Of a DNA stretch of 64,000 bases, positions 41,457 through 50,677 are shown piece after piece (position 1 is the first letter of the stretch; each line of letters opens with the position of its first letter). The notes below the pieces were generated by a model. It had not been told where the DNA came from. It worked only from the letters and a program-made list of their open reading frames with translations, and made no database searches. The position numbers and the translations under genes are program-made. Source of the stretch: Firmicutes bacterium UBA1702 (GTDB lineage Bacteria; Bacillota; Clostridia; Peptostreptococcales; Anaerovoracaceae); the NCBI GenBank assembly GCA_002320005.1, contig DCJK01000004.1, positions 62,255 to 126,254 on the forward strand. The letters run 5' to 3'.

Positions 41457-41816
41457 TTATGCTTCGCTGCAGGCTTCTGCACAGTCACATACGCTACCGC
41501 AGCAAGCCTCATAGCCATCGCAGGCATCCTCCTCACCGCAGCATGAACAGCATTCCTGCTCAGACAACAGCTTTTCGTATTCAGCGAAAATAGCGTCCTT
41601 AATCTTGTTGCGAGTTTCGGAGACAATCGGGTGGGCTATATCTCTAAAATCACCTTCACTCATTTTACGGCTCGGCATAGCAATAAACAAACCGTTCTGG
41701 CCATCGATGATTTTGATATCATGCACCACAAACTCATTGTCAAAGGTCACCGAAACGATAGCTTTCATTTTTCCCTCGTCGGTAACCTTTCGGATCCTTA
41801 CGTCGGTAATATTCAT
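41457..41816 (-). CDS. spoVG: SpoVG with cysteine-rich C-terminal tail
   Basis: RNA/DNA-binding regulator of sporulation, septation and virulence genes in Firmicutes. The first ~85 residues are classical SpoVG (MNITDVRIRKV...MKAIVSVTFDNEFVVHDIKII...GLFIAMPSRK...DIAHPI). Family members are usually 85-100 residues; this one has 119 because of a tail with ten cysteines in the last ~31 residues (ECCSCCGEEDAC, ACCGSVCDCAEAC). The frame and codons are clean, so the tail is real coding sequence. AAGGAAGGTG precedes the ATG. It follows purR on the minus strand, as in Bacillus (purR-yabJ-spoVG) but without yabJ between. Confidence 0.92.
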   Translation of the reverse strand: MNITDVRIRKVTDEGKMKAIVSVTFDNEFVVHDIKIIDGQNGLFIAMPSRKMSEGDFRDIAHPIVSETRNKIKDAIFAEYEKLLSEQECCSCCGEEDACDGYEACCGSVCDCAEACSEA

Positions 41817-41856
41817 TTTTTCACCTTCCTTACACGTACACTTTTATGACACTTTC

Positions 41857-41885
41857 AGTATACCCTTAAAATGGGTAATTTGCAA
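41857..41885 (-). promoter_or_regulatory. Promoter of spoVG
   Basis: Minus strand: TTGCAA (complement of 41880-41885), 17-nt spacer, TATACT (complement of 41857-41862). Confidence 0.7.
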
Positions 41886-41893
41886 TAATATTT

Positions 41894-42703
41894 TCAAAAT
41901 ATGTCAAAGTTTGGTGTAACTGTAATTTTTTTGTTTTCTTCATCTATATCGCCGAGGAAAACTACGGAGGTGTAGTTCTCTATTTTTTTCTTAACAGGTT
42001 CTGTGGAGGCAATGGCAACACCAACACCTACAACATGACCATTAAATTCACCTATTATTTCTGTTATGCCGCTGATACTTCCTCCTCCGCGCATAAAATC
42101 GTCTATTACAAGAACGTTGGAATCAGGTCTTATAGCCCTTTTTGACATGGACATACGCTGTATCCTGTCATAAGAACCGGAAAAATAGTTAATACTTACA
42201 GTAGAACCTTCAGAGACTTTTGCCTCGCGACGTATGATTACAAGAGGCAGGTTCATCAGCTGTGCAACATTGGCAGCAAGAGGTATACCTTTTGTTTCAA
42301 CAGTTGCCACATAGTCGGCTCCGCAGTCTTTAAATTTTCTTGCAAAGACAGCAGCTATCTTTTTGATGAACTCAGGGTCGAAAAATATGTCGGATGTGTA
42401 AAGGAAGCTTCCACCCAGCATTCTGCCTGGGTCTGAAAGTTTTCTGCAGAACTCCTCCTGAAGCTGTGCCAGCTTTTCGTCAGATATGTGAGGCACAAAT
42501 CTGACACCGCCTTTGGCGCCTGTACCTGTTTCCAGTCTGCCTCCTCCCGTAAACTCAAGGGCCGCATTGCATGCTCTGATATCCTCACTTATACTGGATT
42601 TGGCAGCTCCGAACAAATCACAGAAGTATTGCAGGCTGTAGACTTTATTAGGGGACTGGGTAAGAATTTCTATCATCGCCCCGACTCTTTCTGTACGCTT
42701 CAT
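41894..42703 (-). CDS. purR: Purine operon repressor PurR
   Basis: PRPP-responsive regulator of purine genes in Gram-positive bacteria. The start is ATG at 42703 (GGGAGG just upstream); codons beyond it to 42760 overlap the promoter. 269 residues: an N-terminal winged helix (RTERVGAMIEILTQSPNKVYSLQYFCDLFGAAKSSISEDI) and a type I PRTase-like domain (VATVETKGIPLAANVAQLMN; PRPP loop VLVIDDFMRGGGSI). Divergent from murC. Confidence 0.94.
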   Translation of the reverse strand: MKRTERVGAMIEILTQSPNKVYSLQYFCDLFGAAKSSISEDIRACNAALEFTGGGRLETGTGAKGGVRFVPHISDEKLAQLQEEFCRKLSDPGRMLGGSFLYTSDIFFDPEFIKKIAAVFARKFKDCGADYVATVETKGIPLAANVAQLMNLPLVIIRREAKVSEGSTVSINYFSGSYDRIQRMSMSKRAIRPDSNVLVIDDFMRGGGSISGITEIIGEFNGHVVGVGVAIASTEPVKKKIENYTSVVFLGDIDEENKKITVTPNFDIF

Positions 42704-42731
42704 TTCTCCCTCCCTTATCTCTGATGGTACT

Positions 42732-42760
42732 ATATTATTTCTTTTTTCTTTTTTTGTCAA
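42732..42760 (-). promoter_or_regulatory. Promoter of purR
   Basis: Minus strand: TTGACA (complement of 42755-42760), 17-nt spacer, TAATAT (complement of 42732-42737). Confidence 0.8.
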
Positions 42761-42788
42761 ATTTCTATAAACATTTCTTATAGGAATG

Positions 42789-42797
42789 TGATATAAT
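42789..42797 (+). promoter_or_regulatory. Extended -10 promoter of murC
   Basis: TGA-TATAAT (42789-42797). No good -35 is seen at the right distance. It lies about 30 nt from the divergent purR promoter. Confidence 0.6.
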
Positions 42798-42840
42798 AAC
42801 TTAGATAATTATGTCATTAGACTTGGAGGCGCATTTAAGC

Positions 42841-44217
42841 ATGATAGACTTATCACAATACAAGACAATACACTGCATTGGGATAGGCGGCATAGGCCTG
42901 TCTGCCATTGCAGAGATTTTATTATCAAGAGGGTACAATGTAACAGGCTCCGACATGAAGGAATCCGACATGACAAGCCATCTGGCATCCAAAGGAGCAA
43001 GAATTTTTATAGGCCATAGAGCAGAAAATGTGGAGAACGCAGATTTAGTCGTATATTCGGCAGCCGTAGGCAGGGACAACCCCGAACTTATGAGAGCCGC
43101 CGAAAGAGGAGTACCGGCAGTAACCAGAGCGCAGATGCTGGGTGTACTGATGGACGAATACGAGAACAGCATTGCTATTTCCGGAACTCACGGAAAGACC
43201 ACCACAACCTCTATGGTTTCTTTAATTTTAGACAGAGCCAGGATGGAGCCTACCATCCTTGTGGGAGGCAATCTGGCGGAAATAGGCGGCAACGTGAAGG
43301 TGGGCCACAGCAAATACTTTGTGACAGAAGCCTGTGAATATATGGACAGCTTTCTGAGCCTGCGTCCGCGTATAGAAATTATTCTCAACATTGATTCAGA
43401 TCATCTGGACTATTTTAAAGACATAGATCATATTGTGAGTTCCTTTGACAAGTTTGCAGGGCTTGTGCCTGAGGATGGTCTGATTGTAGCTTATCAGGCA
43501 AACCCGTTTGTGAGTCAGGTCATCAAAAATCTCAATAATGTGGTAACTTTCGGTCTCAACGAAAATTGCACGTATTATGGCGAAGATATCGACTTCAACG
43601 AAAACGGAATGCCTGCTTTCAACGTAAAAAAAGAAGGCAGGACTCTTTGCCGCGTTCAGCTTTCCGTCCCGGGAGAACATAATGTTCTTAATGCTCTGGC
43701 AGCTTTTGCGTGCTGTCACAGCCTGGGCGTTGACAGTGGGATAATCAGAGACACTTTGCAGGAATATAAGGGGACTCAGCGCCGGTTTGACATTGTCGGA
43801 ACCACAGCAACAGGAGTAAAGATTGTGGACGACTATGCTCATCATCCGACAGAAATCAAAGCAACCTTGGAAGCCTGCCAGAATGTTCCGCACAACAAAC
43901 TGTGGTGCCTGTTCCAGCCCCATACCTATACCAGAACCCTGGCACTCTTTGATGATTTTGCAGATGCATTTCAGAAAGCTGACGAGCTTATCCTTGCCGA
44001 GATTTATGCGGCCAGAGAAAAAAACATCTACAAAATCTCATCAGCCAGCCTGGCAGAAAAAATAAAAGAATGTCACCCTGAAAAAAAGGTATCCTTTATG
44101 AAAAGCTTTGATGAAATAGCCGATTATGTATACCAAAACGCCCAAAACGGCGATCTTGTGCTGACCATGGGAGCCGGAGATATATATAAAGTAGGGGAAA
44201 TGCTTTTAAATAAATAA
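42841..44217 (+). CDS. murC: UDP-N-acetylmuramate--L-alanine ligase
   Basis: Adds L-alanine to UDP-MurNAc, the first amino acid of the peptidoglycan stem. ATG 42841 (458 residues) follows GGAGG; ATG 42811 lacks a ribosome site. Motifs: HCIGIGGIGLSAIAEILL (Rossmann), ISGTHGKTTTT (ATP P-loop), EACEYMDSFL, DDYAHHPTEI near residue 335. Domain structure (N-terminal UDP, central ATP, C-terminal) is complete. Confidence 0.96.
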   Translation: MIDLSQYKTIHCIGIGGIGLSAIAEILLSRGYNVTGSDMKESDMTSHLASKGARIFIGHRAENVENADLVVYSAAVGRDNPELMRAAERGVPAVTRAQMLGVLMDEYENSIAISGTHGKTTTTSMVSLILDRARMEPTILVGGNLAEIGGNVKVGHSKYFVTEACEYMDSFLSLRPRIEIILNIDSDHLDYFKDIDHIVSSFDKFAGLVPEDGLIVAYQANPFVSQVIKNLNNVVTFGLNENCTYYGEDIDFNENGMPAFNVKKEGRTLCRVQLSVPGEHNVLNALAAFACCHSLGVDSGIIRDTLQEYKGTQRRFDIVGTTATGVKIVDDYAHHPTEIKATLEACQNVPHNKLWCLFQPHTYTRTLALFDDFADAFQKADELILAEIYAAREKNIYKISSASLAEKIKECHPEKKVSFMKSFDEIADYVYQNAQNGDLVLTMGAGDIYKVGEMLLNK

Positions 44218-44245
44218 TGCTATTGATATAAGAGTGGAGATTGCC

Positions 44246-44944
44246 ATGTTCAGAGACGAAATAGAAGAAAAAAGAGCAAGAAGGCTTGAAATAATAGAAA
44301 AACATGTTAAAAACGGAGTGATTTTTGAAGATGAGTTCACCGCGTATATAGATAGTGAAGTCATCATCGGAGAAGGAACTTTTATAGGACCATGCGTTAC
44401 ACTCCGCGGAAATACGGTTATAGGCCAAAGATGTTCAATTGGACAAAATACGGTTATAACTGACTCCAAGATAGATGATGATGTCGACATAAAAAGTTCG
44501 GTCATCACTGAAAGCACCATAGGCAGCGGCACAAAAACAGGACCTTTTGCCTATCTCAGACCCGGAAGTCATATAGGTAAAAACTGCAAAGTCGGAGATT
44601 TTGTCGAGGTGAAGAATTCCACTTTCGGAGACGGGTCCAAGGCGTCACACCTGACATATATAGGCGATTCCGATGTGGGAGACGATGTGAATTTAGGCTG
44701 CGGCGTAGTATTCGTCAACTATGACGGAACAAAAAAATACCGGTCTGTCGTGGAAGACGGAGCGTTTATAGGCTGCAACAGCAATCTGGTTTCACCTGTT
44801 AAAGTCGGAAAAGGTGCATATATAGCAGCAGGCAGTACCGTAACGGAAGATGTGGAAGGGGACGCATTGTATATTGCCCGCGCAAAGGGAACGAAAAAGG
44901 CCGGATGGGTTTCGGCCAAAGGGATTTTGAAGAAAAAGAAATAA
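44246..44944 (+). CDS. GlmU acetyltransferase domain only (truncated GlmU-type protein)
   Basis: Full GlmU (about 456 residues) has an N-terminal uridylyltransferase and a C-terminal left-handed beta-helix acetyltransferase. This 232-residue protein aligns with the C-terminal half alone. It begins in the linker helix (EKRARRLEIIEKHVKNGV), runs through hexapeptide repeats, and keeps the active-site region (KASHLTYIGD, VNYDGTKK, AYIAAGSTVT). There is no uridylyltransferase frame upstream: murC ends 28 bases before. ATG 44246 has GGAG 6 nt upstream. The gene order (before prs, pth, mfd) is the normal glmU site, so this is glmU after loss of its first half. It should acetylate glucosamine-1-phosphate; the second step must come from elsewhere. 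Confidence 0.85.
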   Translation: MFRDEIEEKRARRLEIIEKHVKNGVIFEDEFTAYIDSEVIIGEGTFIGPCVTLRGNTVIGQRCSIGQNTVITDSKIDDDVDIKSSVITESTIGSGTKTGPFAYLRPGSHIGKNCKVGDFVEVKNSTFGDGSKASHLTYIGDSDVGDDVNLGCGVVFVNYDGTKKYRSVVEDGAFIGCNSNLVSPVKVGKGAYIAAGSTVTEDVEGDALYIARAKGTKKAGWVSAKGILKKKK

Positions 44945-44984
44945 TAGCTACTGCAAGAAAATTTAAGAAGGCGAGGTAAACAAA

Positions 44985-45935
44985 TTGAGAAGCGGAGTAT
45001 TTGCTGACTACAAAATCTTTACAGGTAATTCACATCCTGAGCTGGCTGAGGAAATAGCCGGAATAATGGGAAAACCACTGGGAAAGGCAACGGTGACTAA
45101 ATTCAGTGACGGTGAAATATCAGTTAATATATGGGAGACCGTCAGAGGTCTGGATGTATATATAGTTCAGTCCACCTGCAACCCTGTAAATGACAATCTT
45201 ATGGAGTTGCTGATAATGATAGATGCCATGAAGAGAGCGTCAGCAGGAAGAATAAATGCAATCATTCCTTATTATGGATATGCACGTCAGGACAGAAAAG
45301 CCAAGGCAAGAGATCCGATTACAGCAAAGCTGGTAGCAGACCTTATAATGGCAGCCGGAGCAGACAGAGTTCTTACTATGGATCTTCACGCCAACCAGAT
45401 CCAGGGATATTTTGACATACCTGTAGATCATCTTCTGGGAATGCCGATCCTCGCAAAATATTTCCAGGAAAGACACATGGATGATCTGGTGGTTGTATCA
45501 CCGGATCACGGAAGTGTAACCCGTGCAAGAAATCTGGCCCAGTATCTTAATTGCCCAATAGCAATAATTGACAAGAGAAGACCTGAACCAAATAAGAGTG
45601 AGATAATGAATATTATCGGAAACATTGAAGACAAAAATTGTATCATTGTTGATGATATGATAGATACTGCAGGAACTATCTGTAATGCCGCAAATGCCAT
45701 CAAAGACCTGGGAGCTAAATCGGTGCGGGCCGCAGCCACTCACCCTGTGCTGTCGGGACCTGCAGTGGAGAGACTCGAAAGTTCAGCTATTGAAGAGCTG
45801 GTTCTTCTTAACACCGTGCCTCTTCCTGTAGAAAAGAGACTGACGAAGATGACTTTCCTGTCTGTTGCACCGCTCTTTGCAGAAGCTATGACAAGAGTAT
45901 TCACCAACGGTTCTATCAGTGTGCTATTTGACTGA
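44985..45935 (+). CDS. prs: Ribose-phosphate pyrophosphokinase
   Basis: Makes PRPP from ribose 5-phosphate and ATP, feeding nucleotide, His and Trp synthesis; PRPP is also the effector of PurR. 316 residues, start TTG 44985 after GAGG (no ATG fits). Motifs: KFSDGE, YYGYARQDRK, the PRPP loop IIVDDMIDTAGTI and the VLSGPA region are present. Order glmU-prs-pth-mfd matches Bacillus. Confidence 0.96.
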   Translation: MRSGVFADYKIFTGNSHPELAEEIAGIMGKPLGKATVTKFSDGEISVNIWETVRGLDVYIVQSTCNPVNDNLMELLIMIDAMKRASAGRINAIIPYYGYARQDRKAKARDPITAKLVADLIMAAGADRVLTMDLHANQIQGYFDIPVDHLLGMPILAKYFQERHMDDLVVVSPDHGSVTRARNLAQYLNCPIAIIDKRRPEPNKSEIMNIIGNIEDKNCIIVDDMIDTAGTICNAANAIKDLGAKSVRAAATHPVLSGPAVERLESSAIEELVLLNTVPLPVEKRLTKMTFLSVAPLFAEAMTRVFTNGSISVLFD

Positions 45936-45977
45936 TGAGCCTGCAGGGAAAAAATAAAAAGACGAAAGGATAATGCC

Positions 45978-46577
45978 ATGTACATAATAGTAGGTCTCGG
46001 AAATCCGGGGAAAAAATACGAGAACACTCGTCATAACATGGGCTTTCTTGCTGTAGACCTGCTGGCCGAAAAATATGGTATTAAAGTAAACAAGCTGAGA
46101 TTCAAGGCCCTGACCGGCGAAGGAAGAATAGCCGGTCAGAAGGTCCTGATAATGAAGCCTCAGACATATATGAATCTGAGCGGTGAATCTGTCAGACAGG
46201 CTCTGGAATATTACAAAGAAGATTCACAGAATCTTATTGTCATATATGATGACATAGACATTCCCACCGGATCCGTACGCATAAGGAAAAAGGGAAGTGC
46301 AGGCACACACAACGGAATGAGAAGCATTTTATACCAGATACAGACAGAAGATTTCCCGCGCATCAGAGTGGGAATAGGGTCAGGCAAAAAAGAAAACCTG
46401 ATAGACTATGTTACGGGAGGAGTCAGTAGCAGCGAAAAGACACTGCTGGAGGAATCTCTTATCAAGGCAGCGGAGGGCGCTGCCTGCATAGTGGAAAAGG
46501 GAATAGACAAAGCCATGAACGAATATAATGTAAGACCCAAAAAAGAAAAAGTGACAGAGGAAGGAAAAGATGATTAA
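45978..46577 (+). CDS. pth: Peptidyl-tRNA hydrolase
   Basis: Frees tRNA from stalled peptidyl-tRNA. 199 residues with VGLGNPGKKYENTRHNMGF (catalytic His), MKPQTYMNLSG, and GSAGTHNGMRS. The last eight bases overlap mfd. Confidence 0.95.
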   Translation: MYIIVGLGNPGKKYENTRHNMGFLAVDLLAEKYGIKVNKLRFKALTGEGRIAGQKVLIMKPQTYMNLSGESVRQALEYYKEDSQNLIVIYDDIDIPTGSVRIRKKGSAGTHNGMRSILYQIQTEDFPRIRVGIGSGKKENLIDYVTGGVSSSEKTLLEESLIKAAEGAACIVEKGIDKAMNEYNVRPKKEKVTEEGKDD

Positions 46578-49500
46578 TGTATCGGGCGTATCGGACGCCC
46601 GCGTTGCTCCTTGCGCAGCTGAGCTTATCAGGGAAGAAGAACAGAGCCTCATAATTGTGTCCGGCAGCATAAGGGCACAGCGACTGGCTGAAGATCTTTC
46701 TTTTTTTACAGAAGACCGAACTATAATGGTGCTGCCCGAAGAGGATCAGTTTTTTCTCAGATATGAGGCAAGGAATCAGGACAAGTTGATAGAGAGAATG
46801 AAAGCTTTGAAGGCGCTGCGAAAGGGGGAACCTGTTATTGTCGTGGCGCCTGTTTCTGCTGCAGTAAAAAAACTTACGCCTCATAGGAACTTCGAGCAGA
46901 GCACTGTAAAACTCATTCTGGGACAGGATACGGATCCGGAGGAACTGAAAAAAAGCTTGGTTTCCATGGGATATGAATATGTCTCCATGGTTGAAAGTCC
47001 GGGACAGTTCAGCATAAGAGGAGGAATAACTGATATTTATACGCCGGACGGAGCCTATCCGTACAGAGTAGAGCTTTTTGGAACAGAGGTGGATTCCATC
47101 AGAACTTTCGATCCGGATACCCAGCGCTCGGTTGATAGCCTTAAGTCGGTGGAAGTCTATCCGGCAAAGCAGCTTACCATATCCGAAGAGCTTTTCAGAA
47201 AAACAGCTGAATTTGTAGAAAAGGAATACGAAAAACAGGCCCGTAAACTGGAAAAGAATCACGGCGATGCAGCAGCAAAGCTCAGAGAGACAAAAAACCA
47301 GCTCTGTGAATATATACTGAACACGCCCAACATGTCGCTGCTGGAGAATTATATCCATTATTTCTACAGCGAGCCGGAGTATATATGGGATTATATGACT
47401 TCAGGACGTGTCATGCTGGACGATCCCGAAAGAATTTTTGAGACGCTGAATGCCCGCGAAAAAGAAATGAAGGAGGATTTTAAAGTCCTTCTGGAGCGCG
47501 GAGAAGCTATACCTCAGGATGCAGCGCTGATATGCGGAAAAGCACAGCTGCAGGACATACTGGAAAGAAAAGACACGGTAATTTTCACGCCGTTTCCAAA
47601 GAGAATAAAAGGTATAGATAACTTTGACAAGATATATAATGTAAACAGCCGTCAGATGATAAACTTCGGAGGAAATCTGGATCTTCTGGAGTCTGAACTG
47701 AAGAACTATGTAAAAAAAGGGTACAAGATAACTATTGTTTCTTCATCGAATGCAAGAATTGAAAATCTGAGAGAGTTTACATCGCGAATAAATACCGGCG
47801 GCAACATCGTATTTCGCCGGGGAAGTCTTACCGCCGGCATGGATTTTCCGGAGGAGAAACTTTGCTGGATAAGCGATAATGACATCTTCAGATACAGTAA
47901 AAAGCCAAAGAAGAAAAGAAAATACAGGGATAAGGGGCAGAAGCTGGAATCTTTCACGGATCTGAGAACCGGAGATTATGTTGTGCACGAAAATCACGGC
48001 ATAGGACGGTTTACGGGAATTGAACAGCTGAAGGTTCAAGGTGAAAAGAAGGACTATATCAGAATAAAATATGCCGGAAACGACGTTCTTTATGTTCCTG
48101 TTGAGCAGATGGATCTGGTTCAGAGATATATAGGAGGCGAGTCTTCGGTACCAAGAGTAAACAAGCTTTCCGGTGGCGAATGGAAGGCGACAAAAGCCAG
48201 AGCTAAAGCAGCTATAGCCGTCTTTGCCAAGGATCTTATCGACTTATATGCTCAGCGAAAGATGGAAAAAGGCTATGCTTTCAGCAGAGACACCACATGG
48301 CAGAAAGAATTTGAGGACAGCTTCCCTTATGAGGAAACACAGGATCAACTGAGAGCTGCCGAGGAAATAAAAGAAGATATGGAAAAACCTTTTCCTATGG
48401 ACAGACTGCTTTGTGGAGATGTAGGCTTCGGAAAGACGGAAGTGGCGGCAAGAGCGCTCTTTAAGTGTGTGGCAGAGGGAAAACAGGCAGCAGTTTTGGT
48501 ACCTACCACCATCCTTGCAAATCAGCATTACTATACTCTTAAGGAGCGATTTGAGAATTTTCCTTTTAAAGTGGAGATGCTTTCAAGGTTCAGAAATGCC
48601 TCGCGTCAGAAGGAGATAATGGATGAGCTGAAACAGGGAAAGATAGACCTTATAATCGGAACACATAAACTTCTCTCAAAAGAACTTCAGTTTAAAGATC
48701 TGGGACTGCTGGTAGTTGACGAAGAGCAGCGATTCGGGGTGGAACACAAAGAAAAAATCAAACAGATAAAAAAGAATGTGGACGTTCTTACTCTTTCGGC
48801 CACACCTATACCAAGGACGCTGAACATGTCTCTTACGGGCATCAAGGATATGAGCCTTATAGAAGAACCTCCGGAAGAAAGATATCCGGTGCAGACTTAT
48901 GTACTTGAGCAGGACAATGACCTTATCAGGGATATAATACAGCGGGAAATTGCCCGAGGCGGCCAGGTCTATGTGGTATTTAACCGAGTAAGAGGAATAC
49001 TCAATATTGCAGATCTGATACAGGAACTGGTTCCGGAAGCGCGCATTGCGGTAGGTCACGGTCAGATGAACGAAACTGCTCTGGAAGAAGCGATGCTCAG
49101 TTTTATAAGCGGCGAAAGCAATGTGCTGATTTCTACCACCATAGTGGAATCAGGAATAGATATACCTAATGCAAACACCATGATAATAATGGATTCAGAC
49201 CGATATGGCCTTTCTCAGTTGTACCAGCTGAGAGGAAGGGTGGGTCGCTCCAATAAGCAGGCCTATGCTTATCTGATGTACCAGAAGGATAAGGTGCTTA
49301 CTGAAACTGCCGAAAAAAGGCTAAAAGCCATAAGAGAATTCACAGAGTTCGGGTCAGGTTTCAAAGTGGCCATGAGAGATCTGGAGATAAGAGGTGCAGG
49401 CAACATGCTGGGAACCGAGCAGTCCGGTCATATGGTGAATATAGGTTATGAACTCTACTGCAAGATGGTGGATGATGCCGTAAGAGCCCTTCAGGGTGAG

Positions 49501-49986
49501 ATAGTAAATGAAGAAAAAGAAGAAATAACCGTAAACCTCAAGGCTTCGGCATATATTCCGGAAGAATATATCTATGAGGAGAGCATTAAACTTCAGATGT
49601 ACAAAAAAATCGCTGCTGTGAGAAGCCGCGATGATGAAGATGAGATTATCGATGAACTAATTGACCGGTTCGGAGATGTTCCGCAGCCTGCCATAAACCT
49701 TATAAAGATATCTCATATAAGATATCTGGCCGGGCTTCTGTCAATTACGGATATACAGCAGCAGGGAAACAAAGTTATTCTCAACTTTGCCGAAAAAAAC
49801 GCTTTAAGCGGTTTCGGGCTGGCTGATGCCACAGCCAGATTCGGACCTAAACTATTCATACATGGCGGTCAGGTTCCTTTTGTACGACTTACCGTCAACG
49901 AAAAAAAGAATCTGGAAGAAACGCTGGAACTTCTTGAAGTTCTTGCGGAAAACCGAGCCGGAAGACATGAAGAACGGCGGTCATAA
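46570..49986 (+). CDS. mfd: Transcription-repair coupling factor
   Basis: DNA translocase that removes RNA polymerase stalled at lesions and recruits UvrA. 1138 residues: UvrB-homology region, a CarD-like RNAP-interacting domain (about 460-530: DLRTGDYVVHENHGIGRFTGIE), the helicase core with GDVGFGKTEVAARA (Walker A), DEEQRFG (Walker B-like), SATPIPRTL, and the C-terminal TRCF domain. The stop lies in the loop of a perfect terminator hairpin. Confidence 0.96.
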   Translation: MINVSGVSDARVAPCAAELIREEEQSLIIVSGSIRAQRLAEDLSFFTEDRTIMVLPEEDQFFLRYEARNQDKLIERMKALKALRKGEPVIVVAPVSAAVKKLTPHRNFEQSTVKLILGQDTDPEELKKSLVSMGYEYVSMVESPGQFSIRGGITDIYTPDGAYPYRVELFGTEVDSIRTFDPDTQRSVDSLKSVEVYPAKQLTISEELFRKTAEFVEKEYEKQARKLEKNHGDAAAKLRETKNQLCEYILNTPNMSLLENYIHYFYSEPEYIWDYMTSGRVMLDDPERIFETLNAREKEMKEDFKVLLERGEAIPQDAALICGKAQLQDILERKDTVIFTPFPKRIKGIDNFDKIYNVNSRQMINFGGNLDLLESELKNYVKKGYKITIVSSSNARIENLREFTSRINTGGNIVFRRGSLTAGMDFPEEKLCWISDNDIFRYSKKPKKKRKYRDKGQKLESFTDLRTGDYVVHENHGIGRFTGIEQLKVQGEKKDYIRIKYAGNDVLYVPVEQMDLVQRYIGGESSVPRVNKLSGGEWKATKARAKAAIAVFAKDLIDLYAQRKMEKGYAFSRDTTWQKEFEDSFPYEETQDQLRAAEEIKEDMEKPFPMDRLLCGDVGFGKTEVAARALFKCVAEGKQAAVLVPTTILANQHYYTLKERFENFPFKVEMLSRFRNASRQKEIMDELKQGKIDLIIGTHKLLSKELQFKDLGLLVVDEEQRFGVEHKEKIKQIKKNVDVLTLSATPIPRTLNMSLTGIKDMSLIEEPPEERYPVQTYVLEQDNDLIRDIIQREIARGGQVYVVFNRVRGILNIADLIQELVPEARIAVGHGQMNETALEEAMLSFISGESNVLISTTIVESGIDIPNANTMIIMDSDRYGLSQLYQLRGRVGRSNKQAYAYLMYQKDKVLTETAEKRLKAIREFTEFGSGFKVAMRDLEIRGAGNMLGTEQSGHMVNIGYELYCKMVDDAVRALQGEIVNEEKEEITVNLKASAYIPEEYIYEESIKLQMYKKIAAVRSRDDEDEIIDELIDRFGDVPQPAINLIKISHIRYLAGLLSITDIQQQGNKVILNFAEKNALSGFGLADATARFGPKLFIHGGQVPFVRLTVNEKKNLEETLELLEVLAENRAGRHEERRS

Positions 49987-50000
49987 ATGACCGCCGTTTT
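49973..50000. terminator. Terminator shared by convergent mfd and spoVT
   Basis: AACGGCGGTCA (49973-49983) pairs perfectly with TGACCGCCGTT (49988-49998), tetraloop TAAA. The mfd stop TAA is in the loop. TTTT follows on the plus strand; the minus-strand U-tract is weaker. Confidence 0.85.
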
Positions 50001-50008
50001 CGGTGATT

Positions 50009-50500
50009 TCAGTTCTCCATCTGACGGGCCAGGAAGGAGGCGCCTACTTCTGCAACCTTTAGCTCCGCCTCGCCAAGTGTCTTGTCATCCTTTGGCAGAA
50101 TGGTGATGGACCCGATGGGATCACCCTGGGAAACAATTGGCACCACTATTTTTGACTCGTTTAAGTAGCGGTTTTTGCTTTGGATTATTTTGTCGAGTTC
50201 CGAGTCGACCCGTTTGTCACTGTATTCTTTTTTTTCGGATCCGGAAGCGGCAATTATCTGATCAGTGTCAGAGACTATGATAGTACCGCCCAGTATCTTT
50301 GATGCGGTCTCGGCATATTCTCCGGCAAACTGGCTTAATTCGTTAATGGGAGAATACTTTTTCAAAATCACTTCTCCTGTATTGCTTGTATAAATCTCAA
50401 GCGGATCGCCTTCTCTGATTCTCAGAACTCTTCTTATTTCCTTGGGAACGACAACCCTGCCCAAATCGTCTATTCTTCTGACAATTCCGGTAGCTTTCAT
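50009..50500 (-). CDS. spoVT: Stage V sporulation protein T (AbrB-like regulator)
   Basis: Forespore transcription regulator in Bacillus/Clostridium. The start is ATG at 50500 (GGAGG upstream), giving 163 residues; the open frame continues upstream but is not coding. N-terminal swapped-hairpin AbrB domain (MKATGIVRRIDDLGRVVVPKEIRR...GDPLEIYT) followed by a GAF domain (SDTDQIIAASG...IVVPIVSQGDPIGSITI). It sits between mfd and the flippase gene, as in Bacillus, and is a hint that the lineage forms spores or descends from spore formers. Confidence 0.93.
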   Translation of the reverse strand: MKATGIVRRIDDLGRVVVPKEIRRVLRIREGDPLEIYTSNTGEVILKKYSPINELSQFAGEYAETASKILGGTIIVSDTDQIIAASGSEKKEYSDKRVDSELDKIIQSKNRYLNESKIVVPIVSQGDPIGSITILPKDDKTLGEAELKVAEVGASFLARQMEN

Positions 50501-50605
50501 ATAAAAAATCCTCCATTTGCTGTACTTGACCTTTCTGAAAGTAGTATTTGTAAAGAGAGGAATTTTATGCGCTTTTTTTGACACCGTATTTTCACATCGA
50601 AGCCA

Positions 50606-50634
50606 TTGGAAATACTTATAAAATATGATATACT
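50606..50634 (+). promoter_or_regulatory. Promoter of the amidohydrolase gene
   Basis: TTGGAA (50606-50611), 17-nt spacer, TATACT (50629-50634) with TGA extension. Confidence 0.7.
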
Positions 50635-50677
50635 TAATCGTTAAGATAAATAAACAGATACGAATCAGGAGAAAGAT

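Noticed and set aside
50501..50610. SigG-dependent promoter for spoVT
   Set aside because: A TGAAAA...CATAAAA pair is present upstream but spacing and the -10 do not match the SigG consensus well enough.
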